From Archaeoglobales archaeon (lineage in GTDB: Archaea > Halobacteriota > Archaeoglobi > Archaeoglobales > Archaeoglobaceae): a stretch of 64,000 nucleotides of DNA. The translations under genes and the position numbers were made by a program. Position 1 is the stretch's first letter. Each line of letters opens with the position of its first letter. Below are positions 17,255-26,428 of this stretch, piece after piece. The DNA is taken from the NCBI GenBank assembly GCA_030055525.1, contig JASFYJ010000005.1, positions 1-64,000 on the forward strand, in the 5' to 3' direction. The notes beneath the pieces were generated by a model that ran no database searches, was not told the DNA's origin, and saw only the letters and a list, made by a program, of their open reading frames with translations.

Positions 17255-18281
17255 TCTCTCTTGCGATCCTTCTTCCCATGTACATGTTCTCTCCGAATAG
17301 TATGTAGGAGTAGGGTGAAGATGGAATTCCGACGTTCGTGCCTGCAACTATCCTTGCTGAGATTTCAAAGACGTACATTTCAGCCTTTTCATCGAAAACG
17401 GTTTCAATGCAAAATGGTCCAACCATCCCTGGGTAAGCTATCTCCCTTGAAACATCCACTATTCGCTCAGCGGCGTCGAAAGCTTTGGAAAGCAAACTTT
17501 CTCTCAGGACTATTGGTATGTTTCCTATAACGGTGTAGGTTGGATCTATTTCTGAGTTCATTTGCTCTTTTGCAGGTATTCTCCCAATCGCATCTGCGTT
17601 TGACTCGTATCTTCTATCTATTGCAATGAGTTCTATCCTGCTGTTAACTGGAGAGTAAAAGAAAGAAAAGTACACTGTTGCACCTACAATGTACTCCTGA
17701 ATTTCGGCATCTTTAATATCTTCTTCAGCCAAAATACCGGATTTTACAAATTTTTCTGCTTTTTCATAGAACTCCTTACAACTTGAAGCCAGAAAGTACC
17801 CCTTGCCCCCTCTCGCCCCAGGAAATTTCACTATGCAAAGTTTGTTGATCTTATCAGGGGATTCGTATCTCCTAGGCATCCTCACTCCAGCTTTTTCGAA
17901 CCATTTTCTCTGCTTAATCCTGTCGATTTCCCACATCATCAGTTCCCTATTTCCGAAAATTGGCAGCAAAAGTTCACTTAGTCTACCTATGTAAGCATTG
18001 AACGACCCGTGAGGTATGAGAATAACGTTCAACTTCCGCAGCAAATCCTGTACATCCTTGTTGAGCAATTCTTGAAAGTTCTCCACTTCTACTATCTTGT
18101 CTGCTACACCAAAATTTTCATATATTCTTCTTTCATTTTCTTTACATACACAGACGGTTTCAAAACCTTCATCTTTGGCCCCTCTAAGTATGTTAAGCGC
18201 GGAATGGCTCCCGAGTGTTCCGATTCTTAAATCTTCGAGCTTATAGCTCTTTAGGATACTAATTATTTTGTCACGTAGCAT
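17208..18281 (-). CDS. purP: FAICAR synthetase PurP (formate-dependent IMP pathway)
   Basis: A 357-residue ATP-grasp enzyme that makes 5-formaminoimidazole-4-carboxamide ribotide from AICAR, formate and ATP, the archaeal alternative to the PurH transformylase. The N-terminal IGTLGSHSALNILRGAKDEG is the PurP nucleotide-binding start; downstream are RGGKGYFLASS (ATP-grasp lysine loop), AEIQEYIVGATVYFSFFYSP and the metal/ATP region PFCIETVFDEKAEMYVFEIS with ARIVAGTN. Length is typical. ATG 18281 lies about 20 nt from a minus-strand TATAAAAA (18299-18306), suggesting a nearly leaderless mRNA. A possible H/ACA RNA is encoded directly upstream. Confidence 0.92.
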   Translation of the reverse strand: MLRDKIISILKSYKLEDLRIGTLGSHSALNILRGAKDEGFETVCVCKENERRIYENFGVADKIVEVENFQELLNKDVQDLLRKLNVILIPHGSFNAYIGRLSELLLPIFGNRELMMWEIDRIKQRKWFEKAGVRMPRRYESPDKINKLCIVKFPGARGGKGYFLASSCKEFYEKAEKFVKSGILAEEDIKDAEIQEYIVGATVYFSFFYSPVNSRIELIAIDRRYESNADAIGRIPAKEQMNSEIDPTYTVIGNIPIVLRESLLSKAFDAAERIVDVSREIAYPGMVGPFCIETVFDEKAEMYVFEISARIVAGTNVGIPSSPYSYILFGENMYMGRRIAREIKMAVEKDMISEVIY

Positions 18282-18307
18282 AAAAAAAATTGTAGTAGGT
18301 TTTTATA

Positions 18308-18379
18308 TGTATGCCCTGAGGGATCGATGGAGTATCATTCACTGCTCTTGCAGATTTCAACTCCGTCGCTTTCAGGGCA
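18308..18379 (-). ncRNA. Candidate H/ACA guide RNA (single hairpin with kink-turn-like apex)
   Basis: On the minus strand an 8-bp basal stem TGCCCTGA/TCAGGGCA encloses an internal loop (5' side AAGC, 3' side GATCCC), then an upper stem GACGGAGT/ACTCCATC (one C-A mismatch), a U-U pair with facing GA dinucleotides (TTGA and GAT) as in a kink-turn or kink-loop, and a CTGC-AAGA-GCAG tip. ACA at 18308-18310 follows the basal stem after one base, 15 nt from the upper stem, matching the 14-16 nt rule of archaeal H/ACA pseudouridine guides. A TATA-like element lies about 25 nt upstream of the 5' end. The opposite strand would pair slightly better (G-U for C-A) but has neither ACA nor tandem GA. Confidence 0.5.
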
Positions 18380-18396
18380 GAGTAGGTAAGAACAAT

Positions 18397-18406
18397 AATT
18401 TAAAAA
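18397..18406 (-). promoter_or_regulatory. TATA-like element for the candidate H/ACA RNA
   Basis: Read on the minus strand the region is TTTTTAAATTATTG. Its centre is about 25 nt upstream of 18379, the first base of the hairpin, which is the expected distance between an archaeal TATA box and the transcription start. Confidence 0.4.
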
Positions 18407-18425
18407 TCTTTTGTTTCGAGATAGA

Positions 18426-18433
18426 TTTATATC
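18426..18433 (+). promoter_or_regulatory. TATA box of the membrane glycosyltransferase gene
   Basis: GATTTATAT lies about 25 nt before GTG 18455 and predicts a leaderless or near-leaderless mRNA. Confidence 0.4.
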
Positions 18434-18454
18434 GACAAAGCAAATCTGTGGGTC

Positions 18455-19879
18455 GTGAAGAAAGCGATAGCTGTTGGAATAATTTTACTTGCAGCACTGC
18501 TTAGACTTTACGATTTAGGAAACCCACCACTCTTTTTTGACGAAAGTGTGCACTCTTACTTTGTAAACGCTGTTTTAAAGGGAAGCTACAGGTACGATCC
18601 TGCATTTCATGGCCCACTCCTTTTTTATACAGTAGCACCTATAATTTACTTCCTTGGCGAAAACGAGTTTACGCTCAGATTGCTTCCCGCTGTTTTAGGT
18701 ATAGTCCTTGTCTGTTCTATATTTTTATATCGGCGATATATTGGTGATGCAGCATATTTTGCAGCCCTTTTTGTTGCAGTATCTCCTGTGATTGTAAACT
18801 ACTCCCGATTTTACAGAGAGGATGTTTACCAGCTTCTTTTTACATCTCTAGTAATCTACTTCCTTTTGAGGTATCTAGAGGGGAGAAGGAGTTGGAAAGA
18901 ATTCAAGGTGGATAGATATACAGCATACTTGATTTCTGCATCCACTTTTTTAGCTCTTTTCTCTGCAGTCAAGGAGACTTTTTATGTATTTGCAGCTTTA
19001 CTTCTGATATACTTAATTTTTGATTTGAAAAGAATCCGGATTTTTGACGCTTTTTTAGCGCTATTAGCATTTTCTATCCTTTACACAACTTTCTACACTA
19101 ACCTCTGGACGGATTTTTCAGCCTTTAAAGGGATAGAAAATTTTCCTGCAGTGAGGGCTGTGGAGTATTGGAAATACCAGCACGATATAGCGAGGATTTC
19201 AGGACCGCCTTACTACTATTTCGAGCTTATCTTAATTTACGACCTACCAGCGTTTCTTTTGGCTTTGGTAGCTATCTACAGATGGTTGAAAGGTGAAAAA
19301 GATGAATTTACCTCTATATTCGTATTTCTATTTTTAGCTAACTTTTTCTTCTATTCTTGCATGCAGGAGAAGGTTCCCTGGCTTGTCGTTCACATCGAGT
19401 TTCCAATGTTCATACTTGCAGCGAAGGTTGCGAATAGAAAAAGTACTACTTTAGCAGCTATTTATTTGCTTTTTGGATGCGTTATGCTGAACGTAGTAAA
19501 TCCCGTGAATCCAGCAGAACCTGCTTTGTATCTTCCAACGCAGTACGATGTTAGGGAAATTTCTGCCAATTTTGTTAACTATGATAGAGTGTATATCCTA
19601 GCAACAGCAGGCGAGTACTGGCCGTTGGTGTGGTATCTTAAAAATTACAGCTACTTTGTCTATCAGAATTTTGAAGATCTGAAAATACAACCTAAAAGTG
19701 TAATAGTGGCAAACCAAACCCAAGCTGCTGAAGTATACTTGACCAATAGAGAGACGATGGTTGTCAGATGCTGGACCTTCTGGACAAAACCAGAAATAAA
19801 CAAGATTCCAGAATTTCTGATTCTCAGAAGGCCTCTAGCAGAAGTTTACTGTATGAACTTCACGATCTTTTACACATAA
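18455..19879 (+). CDS. Membrane glycosyltransferase, GT39/TIGR03663-like
   Basis: A 474-residue polytopic membrane protein with roughly ten hydrophobic segments. The first extracellular loop carries NPPLFFDESVHSYF, the acidic DE motif of dolichyl-phosphate-sugar-dependent transferases of the GT-C fold, followed by DPAFHGPLLFY, a signature I associate with the TIGR03663 group. Short hydrophilic regions (GRRSWKEF, KGEKDEF) are cytoplasmic-loop candidates. It starts with GTG, since no better-placed ATG precedes the first membrane segment and a TATA box sits 25 nt upstream. The likely role is surface glycosylation; substrate and acceptor are unknown. A DUF1464 gene follows after 27 bp on the same strand. 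Confidence 0.78.
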   Translation: MKKAIAVGIILLAALLRLYDLGNPPLFFDESVHSYFVNAVLKGSYRYDPAFHGPLLFYTVAPIIYFLGENEFTLRLLPAVLGIVLVCSIFLYRRYIGDAAYFAALFVAVSPVIVNYSRFYREDVYQLLFTSLVIYFLLRYLEGRRSWKEFKVDRYTAYLISASTFLALFSAVKETFYVFAALLLIYLIFDLKRIRIFDAFLALLAFSILYTTFYTNLWTDFSAFKGIENFPAVRAVEYWKYQHDIARISGPPYYYFELILIYDLPAFLLALVAIYRWLKGEKDEFTSIFVFLFLANFFFYSCMQEKVPWLVVHIEFPMFILAAKVANRKSTTLAAIYLLFGCVMLNVVNPVNPAEPALYLPTQYDVREISANFVNYDRVYILATAGEYWPLVWYLKNYSYFVYQNFEDLKIQPKSVIVANQTQAAEVYLTNRETMVVRCWTFWTKPEINKIPEFLILRRPLAEVYCMNFTIFYT

Positions 19880-19906
19880 TTTTTTAATCTGTGAAGGACA
19901 TTTCTT

Positions 19907-21049
19907 ATGGTTAAAGTTTTGGGGATCGATCCTGGAACAAAAACGATGGATTTGTGCGGTCTTGATGATGGGAAGGTGGTTTTTGAGAGATCTTTAGATA
20001 GTGCAGAGGTGGCTAAAAACCCAGAAGTTCTTTTAGAAAGCATAGACGAATTTGGTAGAGTAGATCTAATTGCTGGACCATCTGGATACGGAGTTGAATT
20101 GACGAAACTTGAAAGTATTCCTTTAGAGTTTCTAGAAGACTGGTACTACACATACATTCTGCTAACCTCAAAGAAGAGCATAGAGAAAGCGATAAGTATG
20201 GGTTTTATTGGGGCCTTCTTATATAAAGCTATGACTATGACGATCTTGGAGATGAAGAAAGCAGAGCTACCAGTGGTATTTATACCAGGAGTTATAAATC
20301 TTACAACGGTTCCTGAGTTCAGGAAGTTGAATAAAGCTGACATGGGTACAGCAGATAAGATGTGCGTAGCAGTTTTGGGAGTTTATGACCAATCGAGAAA
20401 GCTGGGGATTCCTTATTCAGATACATCCTTTATACACGTCGAAATGGGCTTCGGTTACAATTCTGTTATAGGGGTTGAAAATGGAAGAATAGTGGATGGC
20501 TTTGGTGGTACAACAATGCTTGGTCCAGGCTTTTTGACTATGGGTTATGCGGATCAGGAGCTGATTCAACTGGCTGAAAATTGGGAGAAGGCAGATATAT
20601 TCGTTGGAGGTTGTATTAGCGTATCTTCGAAGCAAACTTTAGAAGAATTTGTTGAAGCTGTAGATAAAGATGAAAAAGCAAAGCTTGCATGGGACGCTAT
20701 GTTTGATGGGATTGAGAAGGCAGTTGCCGCTATGCAGGTTTCCGTAAGAAGTCCAAAGGAGATCCTATTGTCTGGTAGATTGGTTAGAATGAAAGAGATC
20801 TATGAAGAACTTCAAAAGAGGCTTTCGAAGTTTGGAAGAGTTAGAAAAGTTGAAGGACTTGAGGGAGCGAAGATAACAAAAGAGACTGCTCAGGGATATG
20901 CAATCGTAGCTGATGGGATTGCGGGCGGAAAATTTAAAGATTTAATTGATTGGATGAAAATCAAAGATGCAAGAGGGACGGCGATGGATTACTTTTACCA
21001 CCCTAAGGTTGCAAAAATTAAAGAGAGAATTATTAAATTTAGGTTTTGA
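19907..21049 (+). CDS. DUF1464 family ASKHA-fold protein (predicted acyl/butyrate kinase-like)
   Basis: A 380-residue protein of the archaeal DUF1464/COG2441 family. The N-terminal VLGIDPGTKTMDLCGLDDGK is a phosphate-1 loop of the acetate/sugar kinase-Hsp70-actin superfamily. A second glycine-rich block (VEMGFGYNSVIGVENGRIVD, followed by GGTTMLGPG) and a late SGRLVRMKEI segment match the other nucleotide-binding elements. No substrate has been established for the family, so the kinase label is a prediction. It is spaced 27 bp from the glycosyltransferase gene, and its end overlaps the convergent DsbA-like gene by 11 bp. Confidence 0.8.
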   Translation: MVKVLGIDPGTKTMDLCGLDDGKVVFERSLDSAEVAKNPEVLLESIDEFGRVDLIAGPSGYGVELTKLESIPLEFLEDWYYTYILLTSKKSIEKAISMGFIGAFLYKAMTMTILEMKKAELPVVFIPGVINLTTVPEFRKLNKADMGTADKMCVAVLGVYDQSRKLGIPYSDTSFIHVEMGFGYNSVIGVENGRIVDGFGGTTMLGPGFLTMGYADQELIQLAENWEKADIFVGGCISVSSKQTLEEFVEAVDKDEKAKLAWDAMFDGIEKAVAAMQVSVRSPKEILLSGRLVRMKEIYEELQKRLSKFGRVRKVEGLEGAKITKETAQGYAIVADGIAGGKFKDLIDWMKIKDARGTAMDYFYHPKVAKIKERIIKFRF

Positions 21050-21884
21050 TCATTGATTCAATGATCTGTTTAAAATCTTCGTAGCTCTTGTATCCTACAA
21101 ACATTTTTCCATTTACAAAGAAAGTTGGTGTTCCGCTTACACCGTAGCTAACACCATCGCTAAGATCCTTTTCTACTTCACTTCTATACTTTCCTGAATC
21201 TAGACAGTTTTTGAATTCCACGTAGTTCAAACCAAGTTCTGAAGCGTAATCGTAGAGTTTGCTTAAATTGCCGTACCATTCATCCTGCCTTTCGAACAGC
21301 AAATAGTGGTACTCCCAGAATTTGTTCTGTTCTTTAGCACAGTTTGCGGCCTCTGCAGCTTTGTAACTTGCATTTCCATGGACAGGAAAATCTCTAAATA
21401 CGAGTTTTACTACGCTACCATACTCCTCAACTATCTTTTTCTCAACTTCTAGAGCAAATTTTGCACAATATGGACATGCATAATCGCTGAATTCGATTAT
21501 TGTTACTTTTGGCTTTTCAGCACCAATGTAAGGATCATCATCCTCGCTAACGTTAACTTGCTTGCTAACCAAAGCTAAAACGCAGCTTGGATCGTTTGGT
21601 ATCAAATATTTGTTTGCGATAATGTAGTAAGATTGAGTACCCAAAGTCATTCCTGAGTACTGGAATTCCAGTGTGACGTTGTAAGCTTTACCGGATTCGT
21701 TGTAGTTAATTATCTTTGCTTTGTAACCCTGAACCCCGATGATCTCGTTTATTCTGTCTTCAACGAATTTTTGGTCCAATTCTTCTGATATCTTTAGCAT
21801 CTTTGGAACATAGTATCCGATAAGGAATCCTAAAAGTAGAGTTGTTATTGCTACTCCGATTGTTACGATCTTTTCGGACTTCAT
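21039..21884 (-). CDS. Membrane-anchored DsbA-like thiol oxidoreductase
   Basis: A 281-residue protein with an N-terminal membrane anchor (residues about 6-25), a linker domain, and a C-terminal DsbA/DsbG-type thioredoxin domain whose active site is CPYC at residues 137-140 (FSDYACPYCAKFA). The cis-proline loop is visible as YGVSGTPTFFVNGK near residue 250. It should act outside the membrane as a disulfide oxidase or isomerase. The window also encodes a CcdA-type protein (57990-58547), a possible source of reductant, though the two are not linked. Its 3' end overlaps the DUF1464 gene by 11 bp. Confidence 0.88.
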   Translation of the reverse strand: MKSEKIVTIGVAITTLLLGFLIGYYVPKMLKISEELDQKFVEDRINEIIGVQGYKAKIINYNESGKAYNVTLEFQYSGMTLGTQSYYIIANKYLIPNDPSCVLALVSKQVNVSEDDDPYIGAEKPKVTIIEFSDYACPYCAKFALEVEKKIVEEYGSVVKLVFRDFPVHGNASYKAAEAANCAKEQNKFWEYHYLLFERQDEWYGNLSKLYDYASELGLNYVEFKNCLDSGKYRSEVEKDLSDGVSYGVSGTPTFFVNGKMFVGYKSYEDFKQIIESMIKT

Positions 21885-22152
21885 GTATTTTCAAGTGGGA
21901 TAGAGTATTTAGTTATTTGCCTGCAGAGGTAAGAGTTCAAAGAATAATTTATTATAAAAATATTTTTATTTTAATATTAGTTTCAAAATCGCAGTGGTAG
22001 AAATATTTAAAACAATTTTTAATATTAATATTAAATTTAATGTAGAAAATATTTTTATATCTCAAGCTTTACTTGCAACAAAGTATCTCAAAAAGGTTTT
22101 TAACCGAAGCTAATCTATTTTAGACGCTTTAGAACTAAGTGGAGAGATTAAT

Positions 22153-23292
22153 ATGGATATCTGGTGGAACGCAACGATATGGTTTGCTTTAGCGCTAATT
22201 GCAAGTGTTATTTCGAAAAGGATAGGATTATCTGTAGCCTTGGTTGAATTGTTGGTAGATATATTTGCGGGAAATTTGATACATCCAGTAGTAGCTGAAT
22301 GGGTGAATTTTCTTGCTAGTTTTGGTGCTGTAGTTCTTACTTTCTTAGCAGGAGCGGAATTAGAAGGAGATGTAGTTAGAAAGTACTGGAAAAAATCCTT
22401 GCTTTTAGGAATCGTTGGTTTTATTGCTCCTTTCTTTGGTACTTGGTTTGTAGCTCAAAACTTTCTTGGCTGGAATCTAAAAGAAGCTCAGATCGCTGGA
22501 TTAGCACTTTCTACGACATCTGTGGCTGTAGTATATGCTGTAATGTTGGAAACAGGGCTTAATGAAAAACCGCTCGGGAAACTGATCCTTGCCGCGTGTT
22601 TCATAAACGACTTGGGAACTGTTATCACTCTAGGTCTACTATTCGCTGAACTTGATATATTTTTCTGGATTTTTATCATTTCAACGGTTGCTATTCTTTT
22701 CGTTATTCCAAAGTTCACAGAAAAATACTTCTTATTTGTTAACAATCATCCCAGCGAGCCGGAAGTGAAGTACCTCTTTGTTGTACTTTCATTTCTGGGT
22801 TTTTTGGCAACAGCCGGAGGTAGCGAGGCAGTTTTGCCAGCATACTTGATTGGAGCAGCACTTGCAAATATTTTCTCAAAAAATAGAGAACTTGTTAAAA
22901 GACTTAGAGCCTCAACAATATCTCTACTTACACCGTTCTATTTTCTAAAAGCTGGTTGTCTTGTTGATTTGAACGCCGTATTTGCATCATCATCGCTTTT
23001 ATTACTGTTCTTTTTTACGAAAGTGATATCGAAGTTTGCGGGGCTTATTCCATCGGGAGTGCTTTGTAGATTCCCCTCAAAGGTGAACTTGTATAACGCT
23101 TTAATGATGAGCACGGGATTGACTTTTGGAACAATCTCTGCCTTGTATGGACTTAACAACGGAATAATCAGCAAAGAGCAGTACTCGGTACTTGTGGTTG
23201 CTGTTATACTCTCAGCTTTAATTCCTACTATAATTGCGCAAAAGTTTTTCTATCCAAGAGACGATAGTGTAATGTTAGATACTAAAAAGTAG
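22153..23292 (+). CDS. Cation:proton antiporter (CPA2/KefB-like)
   Basis: A 379-residue polytopic membrane protein with about eleven to twelve hydrophobic segments. Landmarks of monovalent cation/proton antiporters include GLSVALVELLVDIFAGNLI near the N-terminus, LSTTSVAVVYAVMLETG and CFINDLGTVITLGLLFA; the ND pair is the likely ion-binding aspartate site. No C-terminal TrkA/RCK domain is present, so the protein ends right after the transport domain. It is followed 10 bp later by a UspA protein, a common antiporter partner. The substrate, Na+ or K+, cannot be decided from sequence. The 268-bp upstream region is very AT-rich, with no structure I can interpret. Confidence 0.85.
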   Translation: MDIWWNATIWFALALIASVISKRIGLSVALVELLVDIFAGNLIHPVVAEWVNFLASFGAVVLTFLAGAELEGDVVRKYWKKSLLLGIVGFIAPFFGTWFVAQNFLGWNLKEAQIAGLALSTTSVAVVYAVMLETGLNEKPLGKLILAACFINDLGTVITLGLLFAELDIFFWIFIISTVAILFVIPKFTEKYFLFVNNHPSEPEVKYLFVVLSFLGFLATAGGSEAVLPAYLIGAALANIFSKNRELVKRLRASTISLLTPFYFLKAGCLVDLNAVFASSSLLLLFFFTKVISKFAGLIPSGVLCRFPSKVNLYNALMMSTGLTFGTISALYGLNNGIISKEQYSVLVVAVILSALIPTIIAQKFFYPRDDSVMLDTKK

Positions 23293-23302
23293 AGGTGTTG
23301 GT

Positions 23303-23722
23303 ATGTTCAAAAAAATTTTAGTAGGATATGATGGCTCCGAAGGAGCCTCAATTGCTTTAAAGAAGGCTATTGAAATTTCAAAGTTTTTTGGAGCCGAACT
23401 TTTTATACTTGCAGTTGGTAGAATACCTGAGTATGCCCAGACAATATCGGAGGTCGAGGAAACGAAGGAAATTGCATCTAAATATTATGGCAAAATTTTA
23501 AACGAAGCTGAGGAATTAGCCAGAAAAGAGGGAATTCCAGCAAAAACTTTGCTGAAGTTTGGAAAGCCTGAGGAAATAATAGTCTCTACAGCTGACGAGC
23601 TTAAGGTGGATCTGATAGTCCTTGGACCAAGTAGATACTCTTACCTGAGAAGGAGGATCCTAGGTAGTACGGCTGAGAAAGTCGTTGAACATGCGAGTTG
23701 CAGTGTTCTAATAGCAAAATAA
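23303..23722 (+). CDS. Universal stress protein (UspA family)
   Basis: A 139-residue UspA-fold protein: VGYDGSEGASIALKKAIEIS at the start and, at the end, LIVLGPSRYSYLRRRILGST followed by AEKVVEHASCSVLI. The ATP-binding loop is imperfect (GPSR where GxxG is usual), so ATP binding is uncertain. It begins 10 bp after the antiporter stop with a GAGGTG site, and is probably translated from the same mRNA as a sensor or regulator of the transporter. That pairing role is inferred from context. Confidence 0.88.
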   Translation: MFKKILVGYDGSEGASIALKKAIEISKFFGAELFILAVGRIPEYAQTISEVEETKEIASKYYGKILNEAEELARKEGIPAKTLLKFGKPEEIIVSTADELKVDLIVLGPSRYSYLRRRILGSTAEKVVEHASCSVLIAK

Positions 23723-23755
23723 AACTCAAAATTGGAATTTTTTAAATTAAATCAG

Positions 23756-23826
23756 TGCGGCCGCCGGGATTTGAACCCGGGCAACGGGCTCGGGAAGCCC
23801 GTGTCCTGCCACTAGACTACGACCGC
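23756..23826 (-). tRNA. tRNA-Gly (anticodon CCC)
   Basis: The minus strand folds into a full cloverleaf. The acceptor stem GCGGTCG pairs with CGGCCGC, with A as discriminator. The anticodon stem CGGGC/GCCCG holds the loop TTCCCGA, giving anticodon CCC, which reads GGG glycine codons. The T stem CCGGG/CCCGG has loop TTCAAAT. No intron is present and the 3' CCA is not encoded. Confidence 0.95.
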
Positions 23827-23849
23827 TTGCAATAATATATGGTTGACTG

Positions 23850-23860
23850 CTTATAAATTT
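23850..23860 (-). promoter_or_regulatory. TATA box for tRNA-Gly
   Basis: On the minus strand AAATTTATAAGC lies about 25-30 nt upstream of the first tRNA base (23826), the expected archaeal spacing. Confidence 0.5.
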
Positions 23861-23869
23861 TTACCCCGC

Positions 23870-24271
23870 TTAATTTTTTTGTATTTTTTGGTTTTCCAGC
23901 TCATCTACGAGCTCTTCTACTTTTTTCTTTATTTTGTTAAAAACTTCCTTGTAAGCTTCATAACTTTTACCGGCCGGATCCTCGATGTACCACCTTAACA
24001 CATTCTTTGCGGGCAGATTTATACAGCTAATTTCATCGCAAACTGTTACCACTAATTCGTAGTCATTTAAATTTACTTCTTCAACACTTCTCGGTAACTC
24101 TTTGGCTTTAAGCCCTTCTTTCTCTAAGATCTCTCTGACTTTTTCATCAATTTTATCTCCTTTTTGAATTCCTGCACTTTCTGCTCTCCATTTTTTCGCT
24201 AGGCTATTAAAAACAGCTTCAGCAATTACACTTCTCGCGCTATTCTTGATGCAGACGAACAAAACTTTCAT
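23870..24271 (-). CDS. Low-molecular-weight phosphatase / arsenate reductase-like protein
   Basis: A 133-residue protein of the LMW protein-tyrosine phosphatase/ArsC fold. The active-site loop is VLFVCIKNSARS (CX5R) near the N-terminus, and the general-acid aspartate is in YIEDPAGKSYEAYKEVFNKI. Cys in VCDEISCINLPAKN could be resolving thiols of an arsenate reductase. ATG 24271 is preferred because it overlaps the phoU TGA (ATGA); a longer frame starts at 24286. It is the last gene of the phosphate operon, so a role in arsenate detoxification, or dephosphorylation during Pi uptake, is plausible since arsenate enters through Pst. The exact reaction is not determined. Confidence 0.8.
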   Translation of the reverse strand: MKVLFVCIKNSARSVIAEAVFNSLAKKWRAESAGIQKGDKIDEKVREILEKEGLKAKELPRSVEEVNLNDYELVVTVCDEISCINLPAKNVLRWYIEDPAGKSYEAYKEVFNKIKKKVEELVDELENQKIQKN

Positions 24272-24858
24272 TTTATCCAAACCCATTTGCCCTCTCTTAT
24301 ATACACAATCCTAGTCGCTATTTTGCAAAGAAGATCGCCGATCCTTTCTATGTGTCTCGTTGCCAAAACTTCTTCTACGCATCTGAAATCTTTCTCTATC
24401 TCTTCAAGTACTTCGATGTATATCTCATCTATCCTGTCGTCAAGTTTCATCATCTTCTCCCTCAGTTCACCCTCGTTAAAACCTAACTCAACCACGTCGA
24501 ACATCTCATTAATTATATTTTCACTGTCAAAAATTCTTTGCCTAAAGTTGCATTCATAAAGCGAAACTTCATGTGCTAAGTCCACTATCCTTTCGTAGGC
24601 GGAAGATATTCTCATCATTCCCAAAGAAAATCTTAGATCCAATGCCATCGGATGAAAACGCATTATAAAATGAGAACATTCATCATGGATACTAGCTTCA
24701 AGTTTATCGCTATCTTCCTCAAGTTTTAAAATTTCTTTTAAAACGCTCTTGTTTCCCCTCATCGATTCAAAGCAGAGCTTTACAGCATCCTTTGCTATGT
24801 TGTGGAGTTTTAGAACATCCTCTTTTATTTTTTTCTTCTCCTCTTCAATCAACTTCAT
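24268..24858 (-). CDS. phoU: Phosphate transport regulator PhoU
   Basis: A 196-residue, all-helical protein made of two PhoU three-helix repeats. The acidic metal-binding helices are visible as [19 protein letters not shown] in the first repeat and [20 protein letters not shown] in the second, with the signature [20 protein letters not shown] near the end. In bacteria PhoU restrains Pst activity and signals phosphate status. The ATG overlaps the pstB stop by 4 bp. Confidence 0.9.
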   Translation of the reverse strand: MKLIEEEKKKIKEDVLKLHNIAKDAVKLCFESMRGNKSVLKEILKLEEDSDKLEASIHDECSHFIMRFHPMALDLRFSLGMMRISSAYERIVDLAHEVSLYECNFRQRIFDSENIINEMFDVVELGFNEGELREKMMKLDDRIDEIYIEVLEEIEKDFRCVEEVLATRHIERIGDLLCKIATRIVYIREGKWVWIK

Positions 24859-25604
24859 CCTATCCTCCCCGTTACATATTTCTCAGTAAGTTCATTTTTC
24901 GGCCTCTCAAAGATCTCATTTACCTCTCCAACTTCTATAACCCTTCCCATATAAAGGAATGCTACGTACTCTGCAACTCTTGCAGCTTGAGCTGGAGAAT
25001 GGGTTACGATTACGATTGTGTATTCTTTCTTAAGTTCCTGAATAAGATCTTCAATTTTGTTTGCGGCAATCGGATCCAGATTTGCAGTGGGTTCATCCAT
25101 CAACAGAACTTTGGGTTTCAAAGCTAAAGCTCTTGCTATGCACAGTCTTTGCATCTGACCTCCACTGAGTTGATTTGCTTTGTTTTTCAACCTTTCCTTC
25201 ACTTCCTCCCAAAGCGCTGCCTTTTTTAAAGCCCATTCAACAACTCTATCAATTTCCTTGCCTTTTGCGATTCCGTTGCATTTGACTGCGAATGCAACGT
25301 TGTCGTAGATACTCATATGCGGAAAAGGATTTGGATGTTGGAAAACCATACCGACCTCTCTTCTGAGTCTTGTTACATCCACCTTGAATATACTCTCTCC
25401 GAAAAGTCTTATTTCACCCTCTATTTTCACACCCTCGTTTAGTTCAATCAATCTGTTCATTGTTTTAAGCAATGTAGATTTTCCGCAGCCAGAGGGACCC
25501 ATGATTGCAAAGCAAACTTTTGCGGGAATGTCCAAATCCACACCTTTAAGGACTTCAAGGTCTTGATAGCGAACTCTAAGCCCCTCAATTTCTACAGCAT
25601 TCAT
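24855..25604 (-). CDS. pstB: Phosphate ABC transporter ATP-binding protein
   Basis: A 249-residue ABC ATPase. Walker A is GPSGCGKST (residues about 34-42), the signature is [17 protein letters not shown], Walker B is [12 protein letters not shown], and the switch histidine is in IVIVTHS. The sequence [20 protein letters not shown] is the Pst-type Q-loop. It energises phosphate uptake through PstC/PstA. ATGA overlaps link it to both pstA and phoU. Confidence 0.95.
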   Translation of the reverse strand: MNAVEIEGLRVRYQDLEVLKGVDLDIPAKVCFAIMGPSGCGKSTLLKTMNRLIELNEGVKIEGEIRLFGESIFKVDVTRLRREVGMVFQHPNPFPHMSIYDNVAFAVKCNGIAKGKEIDRVVEWALKKAALWEEVKERLKNKANQLSGGQMQRLCIARALALKPKVLLMDEPTANLDPIAANKIEDLIQELKKEYTIVIVTHSPAQAARVAEYVAFLYMGRVIEVGEVNEIFERPKNELTEKYVTGRIG

Positions 25605-26428
25605 GATCTCACCATACTAAACCTTATTGGCAAAAATATCGCTAAAAAGAAGACCATGAGTACAAAAGCAGCACCCCAGGCTATCTCGTGATAGTTTGCA
25701 TAGGGTTGTTGAATTAAGTAGTAGATCCAAAGCGGTATTGCCCCGTTCGGCTCAAATACGCTACCAGTACTCCTCCATGCGTTACCGGCTGTGAAGATCA
25801 GCGGTGCAGTCTCTCCGGCAACTTTGGCCATACCTATAAGCAACCCAGTAACAACACCTTTCTTAGCTATTTTTAAAGTAATTGAAAAAACAACTCTGCA
25901 TTTTCGCAATCCCAACGCGTAAGCACCCTCTTTGAACTGTCTTGGCACACTACGCATAGCCTGTTCTGTGTATGTTGCGACGTAGGGGAGCATCACTATT
26001 GCAAGTGCAAAAGACCCAGCAAGAGCTGAGAAACTACCTGTTGGTACAACGAAGATAGCCATCACAAACAATCCAACAAGGATCGTTGGAAACTCCATCA
26101 TGATAAGCAGAAGAGATCTTGTAGCCTTGCTGATTGTGTTATTTGGGTATTCTGCAACAAAGACTCCAGCAAGTACTGCAAGAGGAATACCAATCAGAGA
26201 AGCTATGAAAACCATTAAAAAGGTACCGTAGATAGCTGGAAATATTCCTCCATCTGGTTTGTTCGGTGCAGGAAGTGTGCCTGTAAGGAAATCTATTCCA
26301 TACTTCATAACCACCGGAACTCCATTTATAAAGACGCTGAATAGGATGTGAAGTAGTGGAAAAATTACAAGGATTGCCGAAATCAGAAGGTAACAGATAA
26401 AAATCCTGTTTTTTAGCTCTCTAAGCAT
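25601..26428 (-). CDS. pstA: Phosphate ABC transporter permease
   Basis: A 275-residue inner-membrane permease with six predicted membrane segments. The cytoplasmic coupling loop reads [20 protein letters not shown] near residues 170-190 (EAA-type motif beginning EGAYALG). It pairs with PstC to form the channel. It overlaps pstC by 8 bp and pstB by 4 bp. Confidence 0.93.
   Translation of the reverse strand: MLRELKNRIFICYLLISAILVIFPLLHILFSVFINGVPVVMKYGIDFLTGTLPAPNKPDGGIFPAIYGTFLMVFIASLIGIPLAVLAGVFVAEYPNNTISKATRSLLLIMMEFPTILVGLFVMAIFVVPTGSFSALAGSFALAIVMLPYVATYTEQAMRSVPRQFKEGAYALGLRKCRVVFSITLKIAKKGVVTGLLIGMAKVAGETAPLIFTAGNAWRSTGSVFEPNGAIPLWIYYLIQQPYANYHEIAWGAAFVLMVFFLAIFLPIRFSMVRS

Noticed and set aside
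18312..18379. Same hairpin read on the plus strand as a leader structure or terminator for the glycosyltransferase gene.
   Set aside because: Pairing is fine (G-U instead of C-A), but the plus strand has no ACA box at the base, no tandem G-A at the apex, and the gene has its own TATA downstream at 18426-18433.
22001..22060. Dense TATTAA-type repeats in the gap before the antiporter gene.
   Set aside because: Low-complexity AT-rich sequence; no consistent unit length or inverted arrangement that would indicate an operator or repeat array.
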